Assembly: GCA_016290295.1 (NCBI GenBank)
Contig: JAEETJ010000005.1
Coordinates: forward strand, 1 to 64,000
Length of the DNA: 64,000 bases
From: Bacteroidales bacterium
GTDB taxonomy: Bacteria > Bacteroidota > Bacteroidia > Bacteroidales > WCHB1-69
Reading direction: 5' to 3'
Below the pieces are notes generated by a model, which was not told the DNA's origin, searched no databases, and saw only the letters and a list, made by a program, of their open reading frames with translations. The translations under genes were made by a program, and so were the position numbers. This document shows positions 42,096 to 50,153 of this stretch, piece after piece (position 1 is the stretch's first letter; each line of letters begins with the position of its first letter).

Positions 42096-43442
42096 ATGTA
42101 CAAGCAAAACGAAGCCTTAGAGCATGGTAATGTCAAGCGACTGTTGCTGCAGTACGCTTTGCCGGCGATTATCGCCACCACAGCCACTTCGTTTTACAAC
42201 ATTATCGATAGAATTTTCATTGGCCAGGGAGTGGGACCCTTAGCCATTTCCGGCCTGGCGCTCACCTTCCCCATCATGAACTTAGGAACTGCGTTGGGCA
42301 CATTGGTTGGAGCAGGCTCTTCTGCCATTATTTCCATCCGTATGGGCGAGAAACGTCAAGAGGAAGCCATCCAAACATTGGGCAACGCCTTCGTGCTCAA
42401 TACCATTATCGGTATAGTCTTTTCCGTATTCGCACTTCTGTTTCTCGACCCGCTACTCTATCTTTTTGGTGCCAGCGATGCCACCCTGCCCTACGCCCGC
42501 GACTTTATGCGTATCATCCTGCTGGGTAATGTCATCACCCATCTTTTCTTTGGCCTGAACAATATCATAAGAGCTTCCGGCTATCCTACCAAAGCCATGA
42601 TTTCGCTCTTGCTTACCATTGGTGTCAATATCATTTTGGCGCCGCTTTTCATCTTCGTCTTCCATTGGGGCATCAAAGGCGCCGCTACTGCTACGGTCAT
42701 TTCACAAAGTGTAGGACTGGTTTGGGTGGTATCACACTTTCTCAGCAAAAAGCCCTACGTTCACTTTACAAAAAACTGTTTCCGGCTGTCATGGCGGATT
42801 ATCGGAAGTGTATTCTCAATCGGAGTGGCCCCTTTCCTTATCCATTGTTGTTCCTGCTTAATTGCCATTCTGATGAACTGGCAATTAGGACATTATGGCG
42901 GCGACTTGGCCATTGGTGCCTTTGGCATCATCAACAGCATCATCAGTCTGTTGATTATGATCATGTTCGGCTTTACACAAGGAATGCAACCCATTGTCGG
43001 CTACAACTGGGGAGCCAAACAGCACGACCGTGCCATTGAGGCTTTCAAGCTTACCATATACTATGCTACTGCTGTGGCTATCATTGGATTTATCGCGGCG
43101 GAAGCATTTCCTCGCTTCATTGCCCGTTGGTTCACCACCGACAGCGAGCTCATTGATATTACTGCCAAAGGTTTGAGAATCTATGTTTTATGCTTATCCG
43201 TCGTAGGCTTCCAAGTGGTCACCACCAACTTTTTCCAATCGATCGGGAAAGCTGGCATTTCTGTTTTCCTGTCCATGACACGGCAACTACTGTTTCTCAC
43301 ACCGCTGCTACTCCTGTTGCCGCCGGTATTTGGCTTGGCCGGGGTTTGGTTCGCCACCCCTATCGCCGACCTCATTTCCGCCCTCGTCACCGCTGGAGTG
43401 CTGTGGTGGTACTGGAGGAAGAAGTTGAAAGTTGAAAGTTGA
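42096..43442 (+). CDS. MATE family efflux transporter
   Basis: A 448-residue inner-membrane protein with twelve predicted membrane segments in two bundles. The first bundle opens with VKRLLLQYALPAIIATTATS and FIGQGVGPLAISGLALTFPI, the second with SVFSIGVAPFLIHCCSCLIA and contains FGFTQGMQPIVGYNWGAKQH, a MATE hallmark. Such proteins export cationic drugs, metabolites or signals using Na+ or H+. The last codons (WRKKLKVES) are made of AGTTGAA heptamers that continue past the stop. Confidence 0.93.
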   Translation: MYKQNEALEHGNVKRLLLQYALPAIIATTATSFYNIIDRIFIGQGVGPLAISGLALTFPIMNLGTALGTLVGAGSSAIISIRMGEKRQEEAIQTLGNAFVLNTIIGIVFSVFALLFLDPLLYLFGASDATLPYARDFMRIILLGNVITHLFFGLNNIIRASGYPTKAMISLLLTIGVNIILAPLFIFVFHWGIKGAATATVISQSVGLVWVVSHFLSKKPYVHFTKNCFRLSWRIIGSVFSIGVAPFLIHCCSCLIAILMNWQLGHYGGDLAIGAFGIINSIISLLIMIMFGFTQGMQPIVGYNWGAKQHDRAIEAFKLTIYYATAVAIIGFIAAEAFPRFIARWFTTDSELIDITAKGLRIYVLCLSVVGFQVVTTNFFQSIGKAGISVFLSMTRQLLFLTPLLLLLPPVFGLAGVWFATPIADLISALVTAGVLWWYWRKKLKVES

Positions 43443-43470
43443 AAGTTGAAAGTTGAAAACTGAAAACTGA
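43425..43470. repeat. AGTTGAA heptamer array at the MATE stop codon
   Basis: Five AGTTGAA-type units then two AACTGAA units. The first two encode the last residues of the MATE gene and its TGA stop. Confidence 0.85.
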
Positions 43471-43480
43471 CAGGCTGAGG

Positions 43481-45901
43481 TTAATTCCGGACACAACGTA
43501 CTGACAAACAATCCACCTTTGATCTCCAGCCTCTATCTACCCCCATGGAACTATAAACGATTCCACGAGCGAGGGCTGTAGTTGGCGGATCTATTCCACC
43601 TTCTGTAGCAGTCCATAATAAGGCAACCGTATGAAAGTTCACATAAGCGGCATTATGATCACCATAAAAAAAGTTCCAAAAACCTGCAGGAAGAGCTGTG
43701 AAACCAGTAATATTGCGATCCTGTGCCCAATAATTACCCGGCACATTTTGTCCGTTTGCCACTGCCCATGTTCCCTGAAAGCCACCGGAAAGTTTATATG
43801 CATGGTCTCCTCTCACATCCATAACGTTCAAATCGGCATTTGTTAATGTCCCTTCCATCAGATTCCATTCTGCATCACTTGGCACATGCCAGCCATTGGG
43901 ACACACACCTTGCACATTACTCGGGATCGTGTTACTTGTAGTAGAGCCATGCATCACAGCTGCCCAATTATACAGATAACCATAATCAGGCACTAAACCA
44001 TCATCATTATTAGGTACATAACGATTGGGGGTACTCCAACTCGAAGTGCCATTCCCTAATGCAATACTTGTTCCATCTGCAAAATGCGCGGAACGGAGAT
44101 TACTTTTCATCCAACACTGGCTACCAATCTGAACCGTTTCATAGATATTGCCATCATAATCCATAACCGTGGAACCTCCAGCACATGGCACACCCACATT
44201 AGCCGTACGTGCCGAAACCTCTTCTCCATAAACTGTACCATGCTGATTGGTGGCATACGCCCGTATATAATATGTTGCAGAAGGATCCAAGCCAGTGATA
44301 TTACTGGTAAAATTTCCCACACCAGTTCCATCCGTAGTATGACTATCAGCCAAAGTCGGATTATGTGAGGTACTCCAACATACACCTCGAGAGGTAACCG
44401 AATTGCCAATTGCAACGACACTTCCTCCACAATCAACAGACTCATCGGTAAAACTGCTCACAGGACTTGTGGAAACTTGCGGTAATGAATCGCAAATACA
44501 GCGAACAGAGAAGCCATATTTCTTATCATTACCATATCTTGTCACATGAGAATCGTCATAATTCAAAATCCGAAGATATGTATATACTGCGTTGCATTCT
44601 GTTGCCCCCCAAAATAAAGCCTTGTTAGCATAATCATATTGCCCGCCTCCATAACCGCAATATCCAGCAGGAAGCGCTGAAAATCCCGTGGCATTATTGG
44701 CAGACTGATTACCTCCTACGACATTATTATTGGAATAAGAAGTCCAGCCGTATGTATAGGCCAATGACTTGGCAATACACGTCGCACACGACCACTGATA
44801 ATCACTACGGCTGCTCACATAATCAACCAACTGTTGCCATTCCACATCGCTAGGCACATGCCAACCTTTGGGGCAGATTCCTTGAACTCCACTGGGATTG
44901 GTATTACTTGAAGAGCTACCATGCATCAATGCGGCCCAGTTGTACAAATATCCGTATGAATTCACAGCACCCGCATTATTATTGGGATAATACATATATG
45001 GTACCTCCAAGCTTAAATTATTATTACCCAAATAAATCGTATCGCCATTTGCATATCGTGTGGTACGAAGATTCTGTTTCATCCAGCACTGCTTTCCAAT
45101 CCGTACAGTATTGTATGTATTTCCATCATAGTCCGTTACGACAGGCATACCTATACAAGGACGGGCATCTTTACAATCCTCTCCTGTCGGAAGCCGGAAC
45201 TTAATGGTCTGATAAATCATCTCCTGTCTTTGTGAAATATGCGAACTTTCCACGTCATTGCCATCAACAACAGCATAACAATAATATTCCAACCAATCCA
45301 TTGAATGATAGGCTTGAGTACAATCCCCTTTGGAAGAATTTTCAACTTTATCCGCTTGGATATTTTCTTCTTTGTAATCCGAAATCTCTATGGTGTTAAC
45401 ACCTCCGTCCCCTTGATTAATCATCTTGACAGAAGATTTCTGGCCGTTCAGTTGAGCAGTCAGGAAATACAAACCTGCCGTAGACAGACTAATCTGCAAT
45501 TTATAATTGCCCGGCTGTGACAAAATATCTTTCGACATCACCATACGACCAACAACATCTGTCACTTCTATCGTAACATATCCCGACTCCATCACCCGCA
45601 AACTCACTGATGTTTTATTCTTAAAGGGATTAGGGTTATTTTGCGATAACGCTATAAACGATTTATTTCCAGTTTCCATATAATGGTCAATAGCGACACC
45701 CTCGCCTTCGTACAATCTCAGTACCGTATCCGGCCAATACATCACTTCCTGCCAGCCTCGGGTAAGATTGTTTATTACAATACGATCCATTTGTACATAA
45801 TGACCGCAGGTATCTTCACATGTAAAAGTGACAATTTTACTTTGTGCAAAAAGCACTATGGATATTTTCAATAGCAGAAATAGCAGAAAAAACTTTTTCA
45901 T
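43481..45901 (-). CDS. Secreted FISUMP protein with internal T9SS-CTD-like domain
   Basis: An 806-residue protein. Signal peptide (about 1-20), then a short beta domain (CGHYVQMDRIVINNLTRGWQ), then a segment at about 87-165 that has the pattern of a T9SS type A sorting domain (QNNPNPFKNKTSVSLRV, VTDVVGRMV, STAGLYFLTAQL) but is internal. Two FISUMP domains follow (about 255-470 and 575-806), each with the DYDGNxYxTVxIGxQCWM and GYLYNWAA patterns and GWHVPSDxEW. Between them is a fibronectin III-like unit (VTSRGVCWSTSHNPTL). Exported, probably surface; function unknown. The location of the sorting-like domain is peculiar to this family type. Confidence 0.85.
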   Translation of the reverse strand: MKKFFLLFLLLKISIVLFAQSKIVTFTCEDTCGHYVQMDRIVINNLTRGWQEVMYWPDTVLRLYEGEGVAIDHYMETGNKSFIALSQNNPNPFKNKTSVSLRVMESGYVTIEVTDVVGRMVMSKDILSQPGNYKLQISLSTAGLYFLTAQLNGQKSSVKMINQGDGGVNTIEISDYKEENIQADKVENSSKGDCTQAYHSMDWLEYYCYAVVDGNDVESSHISQRQEMIYQTIKFRLPTGEDCKDARPCIGMPVVTDYDGNTYNTVRIGKQCWMKQNLRTTRYANGDTIYLGNNNLSLEVPYMYYPNNNAGAVNSYGYLYNWAALMHGSSSSNTNPSGVQGICPKGWHVPSDVEWQQLVDYVSSRSDYQWSCATCIAKSLAYTYGWTSYSNNNVVGGNQSANNATGFSALPAGYCGYGGGQYDYANKALFWGATECNAVYTYLRILNYDDSHVTRYGNDKKYGFSVRCICDSLPQVSTSPVSSFTDESVDCGGSVVAIGNSVTSRGVCWSTSHNPTLADSHTTDGTGVGNFTSNITGLDPSATYYIRAYATNQHGTVYGEEVSARTANVGVPCAGGSTVMDYDGNIYETVQIGSQCWMKSNLRSAHFADGTSIALGNGTSSWSTPNRYVPNNDDGLVPDYGYLYNWAAVMHGSTTSNTIPSNVQGVCPNGWHVPSDAEWNLMEGTLTNADLNVMDVRGDHAYKLSGGFQGTWAVANGQNVPGNYWAQDRNITGFTALPAGFWNFFYGDHNAAYVNFHTVALLWTATEGGIDPPTTALARGIVYSSMGVDRGWRSKVDCLSVRCVRN

Positions 45902-45941
45902 AATTCTAAACTAATTATGATTGATACACAAATAATTTTTG

Positions 45942-45949
45942 CAAAATTA
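45942..45949 (-). promoter_or_regulatory. Bacteroidota -7 element (TAATTTTG) of the FISUMP gene
   Basis: TAATTTTG on the minus strand, 41 bases before the ATG at 45901. It is back-to-back with the sanA promoter. Confidence 0.55.
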
Positions 45950-45973
45950 CATTATTTTATCAAGATTATTGTG

Positions 45974-45981
45974 TATTTTTG
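45974..45981 (+). promoter_or_regulatory. Bacteroidota -7 element (TATTTTTG) of sanA
   Basis: TATTTTTG 25 bases before the sanA ATG at 46006. Confidence 0.6.
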
Positions 45982-46005
45982 TTTTTTTATTTTCAATAAA
46001 AGAAT

Positions 46006-46734
46006 ATGACAAAAACAAATCAACGGCACAAGCTCTTACGCAAACTCATCGGAACAGGCGTTGTCTGTGTATTATTGTGCGCGATTTTTGTTGTGTGCTG
46101 CAATTTCACCGTCAAAAACAGTGCAAAAGGACTGCTCTATGATGAGGTTCAAAACATTCCAGCCCGCAAAGTGGGTTTGTTATTAGGCACCTCGCCTTAT
46201 ACTGTAAAAGGCATTGTAAACCAATATTATAACAACCGTATTGACGCAGCAGCAGAGCTTTATTTCGCCCACAAAATCTCTTACATTCTGATCAGCGGTG
46301 ACAACCATCGTCACGGATACAATGAACCTGAAGAAATGCGTCAGTCGCTGATAGCCCAAGGGGTTCCCGACTCGGTAATATTCCTCGATTATGCCGGCTT
46401 CCGCACCTACGACTCGATGGTACGGGCGAAAAAAGTATTCGGTGAGGATTCCATCACGGTAATCTCGCAACACTGGCATAACGAAAGAGCCCTCTATATC
46501 GCTCAGCACCACCAACTTGAAGCCATAGCTTTCAATGCAAAAGAGGTGTATTTTCGTAAAGCCTACCTAAAAAACCATGCCCGGGAGCTGGCCGCAAAAG
46601 CCAAAGCCGTTATAGATGTGACAACTCATAAACAGCCCCACTTTCTAGGCGAGCCCATGCCTATTCCCGGCTCGCAAGATACTAACTTTAAGGATAGCAT
46701 CAGGGCATATACACACCCCTCTGTAAATACATAA
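46006..46734 (+). CDS. sanA: SanA-like DUF218 membrane protein
   Basis: A 242-residue protein with one N-terminal membrane helix (about 14-33). The DUF218 domain has VGLLLGTSPYTVKGIVNQYY near 56, LISGDNHRHGYNEPEEMRQSL near 95, GVPDSVIFLDYAGFRTYDSM near 118 and ISQHWHNERALYIA near 150. E. coli SanA affects envelope barrier function, for example vancomycin resistance at high temperature, by an unknown mechanism. It is transcribed away from the FISUMP gene. Family call confident. Confidence 0.88.
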   Translation: MTKTNQRHKLLRKLIGTGVVCVLLCAIFVVCCNFTVKNSAKGLLYDEVQNIPARKVGLLLGTSPYTVKGIVNQYYNNRIDAAAELYFAHKISYILISGDNHRHGYNEPEEMRQSLIAQGVPDSVIFLDYAGFRTYDSMVRAKKVFGEDSITVISQHWHNERALYIAQHHQLEAIAFNAKEVYFRKAYLKNHARELAAKAKAVIDVTTHKQPHFLGEPMPIPGSQDTNFKDSIRAYTHPSVNT

Positions 46735-46743
46735 ACCAATAAT

Positions 46744-46788
46744 CACTACCCCGGCCTTCGGCCACCCCTTCTAAAAGAAGGGGAATTA
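46744..46788. repeat. CCGGCCTTCGGCC / CCCCTTCT-AGAAGGGG element, copy 2
   Basis: Nearly identical to 41887-41932. It lies just after the sanA stop. Confidence 0.75.
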
Positions 46789-46854
46789 TAATTTTCAACT
46801 CAAAATTTAAAATCCAAGCCCTATTCACAAACTACTGACCACTATCCCATGTTC

Positions 46855-46935
46855 CCTAAAATAATTTGCACATTAACTAATCAACTAATTTGCTAATTCA
46901 ATTAGCACATTAGCACATTGATAATTAGCTCATTA
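46855..46935. repeat. Octamer (CTAATTTG/ATTAGCAC) array
   Basis: Units such as CTAATCAA, CTAATTTG and ATTAGCAC. It runs close to the yfcC start; a TTG start at 46918 in the same frame lies within it and is rejected. Confidence 0.65.
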
Positions 46936-46950
46936 AACAACTTTCAACTT

Positions 46951-48540
46951 ATGAAAATTCCCCACACCTTCACTATCGTCTTCTCCATCATTGTTTTATG
47001 TGCAGTGATGACCTGGCTTATCCCGGGCGGCGAGTTCGAACGGCAAACCGTCACCGTGGATGGTAGCGAGCGCAACGTGGTGGTCTCCGACTCCTACCAC
47101 AATGTTGACAACCAGCCCCAAACCTGGCAGATTTTCACAGCCTTTTTCAAGGGCTTCGAGCGCACCGCCAATATCATCGTTTTTATTCTGATGATTGGTG
47201 GTGGCTTTTGGATCATGAACGAGACCAATGCTATCAATGTGGGAATATTCTCCTTTCTGAAAAAGACACAAAAATTACAGCAAAACAAAATCCTTGGCAA
47301 ATTAGGGGTCAACAACCTCATTATGATACTTATCATTTTGATGTTCAGTCTTTTCGGCTCTGTCTTCGGCATGAGTGAGGAGACCATCGCCTTCATTGTC
47401 ATCTTTGTGCCCTTGGCTATTTCCATGGGCTATGACTCCATCACGGGAGTGCTGATGTGCTATGTGGCCGCCCATGTAGGTTTTGCAGGTGCCATGCTCA
47501 ATCCCTTCACCATTGGCATTGCCCAGGGACTGTCAGGCTTGGCACCCTTCTCAGGCATTGAGTACCGCTTTATTTGCTGGTGCGTCTTTACCCTCATTGC
47601 CATAGTTTTCACACTGCTATATGCCGCCTATATCAAGAAAAATCCTACCAAGTCCATCACCTACGAAATTGATGCGTTTTGGCGTGACAAGCAGGTGGAG
47701 GACACCGACATTGAGAGCCGTCCCTCTACCCTCGCCACCTGGATTGTATATGCCCTCATTGGAGCTGTAATGGTATATTGCGCCATCCGTTTCCCCCGTA
47801 CCGACATCAGCATTGGCAATGGCCAGTATAACATTGTGTTGTGGCCCATTATTGCCGGCACCTACCTGCTCATTGGTTTCCTCGGTGCATGGAAATCCGT
47901 GCACAACTTCATCCTCACCATCCTGCTTTACACCATTATCTGCTTGGTTACAGGCGTGTTAGGCTACGGCTGGTATGTGATGGAGATTGCAGGATTGTTC
48001 TTCGCCATGGGAATTGCGACAGGTGCGGCTTTCAGTTTGAAATTTGACAAAATTATCCGACTTTTTCTCGATGGATGTAAGGACATTATGGTGGCCGCTT
48101 TAGTAGTCGGTATGGCTGGTGGCATCATCATTATTCTGGAAGATGGCAAAATCATCGACACCATCCTGCATGGCATCTCACAAGCCATGACCGACACAGG
48201 CAAAGAAGGTGCTGTCGGTGCCATGTACGCAATCCAGACGGTACTCAACATCTTCATCCCGTCGGGTTCAGCCAAAGCAGCCTTAACCATCCCCATGATG
48301 GCAGAGTTCTCAGATATTATCGGTGTTTCGCGCCAGTTGACAGTCCTCGCCTTCCAATTCGGCGATGGGATCACCAATATGATTACGCCCACCTCTGGCG
48401 TGCTGATTGGCGTATTAGGTGTGGCACGAATCCCCTACGCCAAATGGGTGAAATTCATCTGGCCATTCATTATCGGACTGATTATCATCGGCTTCCTGCT
48501 ACTGCTTCCGCCGCTGTTTATGCACTTCAACGGATTCTAA
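46951..48540 (+). CDS. YfcC family membrane transporter (DcuC-like)
   Basis: A 529-residue inner-membrane protein with about twelve hydrophobic segments. It starts MKIPHTFTIVFSIIVL and has TWLIPGGEFER near 23, SVFGMSEETIAFIVIFVPLA near 142, HVGFAGAMLNPFTIGIAQGL near 176 and the late FIPSGSAKAALTIPMMAE and TPTSGVLIGVLG blocks of the DcuC/YfcC superfamily. Family members are thought to carry C4-dicarboxylates, basic amino acids or peptides; the substrate here is not known. The stop opens an AATTAAC/AATTAAT heptamer array. Confidence 0.88.
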   Translation: MKIPHTFTIVFSIIVLCAVMTWLIPGGEFERQTVTVDGSERNVVVSDSYHNVDNQPQTWQIFTAFFKGFERTANIIVFILMIGGGFWIMNETNAINVGIFSFLKKTQKLQQNKILGKLGVNNLIMILIILMFSLFGSVFGMSEETIAFIVIFVPLAISMGYDSITGVLMCYVAAHVGFAGAMLNPFTIGIAQGLSGLAPFSGIEYRFICWCVFTLIAIVFTLLYAAYIKKNPTKSITYEIDAFWRDKQVEDTDIESRPSTLATWIVYALIGAVMVYCAIRFPRTDISIGNGQYNIVLWPIIAGTYLLIGFLGAWKSVHNFILTILLYTIICLVTGVLGYGWYVMEIAGLFFAMGIATGAAFSLKFDKIIRLFLDGCKDIMVAALVVGMAGGIIIILEDGKIIDTILHGISQAMTDTGKEGAVGAMYAIQTVLNIFIPSGSAKAALTIPMMAEFSDIIGVSRQLTVLAFQFGDGITNMITPTSGVLIGVLGVARIPYAKWVKFIWPFIIGLIIIGFLLLLPPLFMHFNGF

Positions 48541-48660
48541 CAATTAATAATTAACAATTAATAATTGATAGATAACAAAAGGGGAATATCGATAACTATT
48601 AACTATTAACTATTAACTATTAACTATTAACTATTAACTATTAATTATTAACTGTTAATT
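48541..48660. repeat. AATTAAC / TTAACTA heptamer arrays between convergent genes
   Basis: About six AATTAAC or AATTGAT units, then nine ACTATTA units. The array extends into the last codons of the minus-strand amidase gene (AVNRVNN). Stop triplets occur on both strands. Confidence 0.8.
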
Positions 48661-50079
48661 ATTAACTCTGTTCACCGCTTCGCTGACAGGGATTTTGGTT
48701 TCACCGTCAAAGGCGATGATAAAGGCATCGGGGAAGTAGGTTTTAACGCTTTGTAAGAGGGTTTGTGCTTCTTCCAAAGTGGTAGTGTTGCCACAGGTAT
48801 ATTTCCAGAACTTTCCTTCATGGAACTTACGTACATCTTTTACTTTACTGAAACGACTGTCCGTGATAGCAATATTTTCGGGAGTAGCGGCAATTTGCAC
48901 ACGGAAGCGAATGCGGGGTTGTGGTTTTGCCGCCTCGTTTTCAGTTTTAGCGGTTTCTGTTGTGTTGATTTTTTGGGGTTCTGGAGAAACCGCCTCCTTC
49001 TCTTTGGTTGAGTTTTTCTCTATATTCACAAAAGTTTTTGGAGCATCCTCTACCTTTGCCGTGGTGGGTTCAGGAGCCACAGCATCGTCCACTTTTGGCT
49101 TGGCTTGTGTATTGTCTGTGGCCACTTTATTATTTTCCACAGGTTTAGTTTGTGAAGGTTCTGAGGCAACGGCATCATCAACCACAGCCTTTTTCTGGGA
49201 TGGATCGGGGGCTACATCAGGGTCAACGGTCTTATTGTCAGTAGCTGCCACATCTGGCGTTTTGGTTTCTTCTGCGACTTTCGGCAGCGGCAAGGTTTTT
49301 CTGCTACCGCCATCCAACGCGTTTCTATATTCCACAAAAGCATTATAGATAGACACCGCCATAATATCCTGCGAAGTCGGTTTAATCATGTATTCCTCTT
49401 CAGTAGCGTTACTCAAGAAACCCAACTCTACCAAGATACTGGGCATAGCCACCTTATACAGCACCCAGAAACCAGCCTGTTTAACCGTTCTGTCTATCAT
49501 ATGGGTATTACGGACCAAATTCTTCTGCACCTTATCGGCCAGCATAATGGAATGGTTCATATAAGCCGATGTATGCAAGGAGAAAATCACATTGGCTTCC
49601 GGTGAATTCGGATTAAAGCCCTCATAATTGTTCTCAAAATTCTTTTCTTTCAAGATAGCGGCATTTTCCTTTTTGGCCACCTCCATATTGGCATCCGATT
49701 TTGCCAAACCCATCACCCAGGTTTCCACACCATGGGCACTTCTGTTTTCCGCCGCATTGCAATGCAATGAAATAAACAAATCGGCGTGGTTGTTATTGGC
49801 AATGACCGCACGTTTATACACCTCGACAAACACATCGGTCTTACGGGTATAAATCACCTGCACATCGTTGAAGTTATCACTGATCAGCTTGCCCAATTTC
49901 AACGCAACATTCAGTGTCACATTCTTTTCCATCGACTTTCTTCCCTTACAACCCGGATCTTCACCACCATGACCAGCATCTATAACCAGCTTAAATTTCT
50001 TTTCCTGCGTCTGTCCAAAAGTAACAGCGTTAAAAAAAGTTAAGCACAAAAGCAATAAAAACCATTTTTTTATGTTCAT
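48655..50079 (-). CDS. N-acetylmuramoyl-L-alanine amidase with SPOR-like C terminus
   Basis: A 474-residue periplasmic enzyme that cuts the amide between muramic acid and peptide in peptidoglycan, as in cell separation. A signal peptide (1-22) is followed by an Amidase_3 domain (about 29-250): zinc ligands His37 (DAGHGGEDPG), Glu51 (SMEKN) and His106 (SLHCNA), and the catalytic Glu in ILVELGFLSN near 218. A Pro/Ala/Thr/Lys-rich linker (about 258-385) has repeated units such as DDAVAxEPSQTKPV. The last 90 residues (RIRFRVQIAAT...) look like a SPOR peptidoglycan-binding domain. Divergent from lptD. Confidence 0.93.
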   Translation of the reverse strand: MNIKKWFLLLLCLTFFNAVTFGQTQEKKFKLVIDAGHGGEDPGCKGRKSMEKNVTLNVALKLGKLISDNFNDVQVIYTRKTDVFVEVYKRAVIANNNHADLFISLHCNAAENRSAHGVETWVMGLAKSDANMEVAKKENAAILKEKNFENNYEGFNPNSPEANVIFSLHTSAYMNHSIMLADKVQKNLVRNTHMIDRTVKQAGFWVLYKVAMPSILVELGFLSNATEEEYMIKPTSQDIMAVSIYNAFVEYRNALDGGSRKTLPLPKVAEETKTPDVAATDNKTVDPDVAPDPSQKKAVVDDAVASEPSQTKPVENNKVATDNTQAKPKVDDAVAPEPTTAKVEDAPKTFVNIEKNSTKEKEAVSPEPQKINTTETAKTENEAAKPQPRIRFRVQIAATPENIAITDSRFSKVKDVRKFHEGKFWKYTCGNTTTLEEAQTLLQSVKTYFPDAFIIAFDGETKIPVSEAVNRVNN

Positions 50080-50096
50080 AACTCAAAATATTTGAC

Positions 50097-50104
50097 TATT
50101 TTTG
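50097..50104 (+). promoter_or_regulatory. Bacteroidota -7 element (TATTTTTG) of lptD
   Basis: TATTTTTG 50 bases before the TTG start of lptD. Confidence 0.6.
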
Positions 50105-50119
50105 TACATTTTTAAAAAG

Positions 50120-50127
50120 CAAATATA
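50120..50127 (-). promoter_or_regulatory. Bacteroidota -7 element (TATATTTG) of the amidase gene
   Basis: TATATTTG on the minus strand, 41 bases before the amidase ATG. It overlaps the lptD leader, so the two promoters face each other across 74 bases. Confidence 0.5.
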
Positions 50128-50153
50128 TATAATAAGACTAAACGAAATAAACA

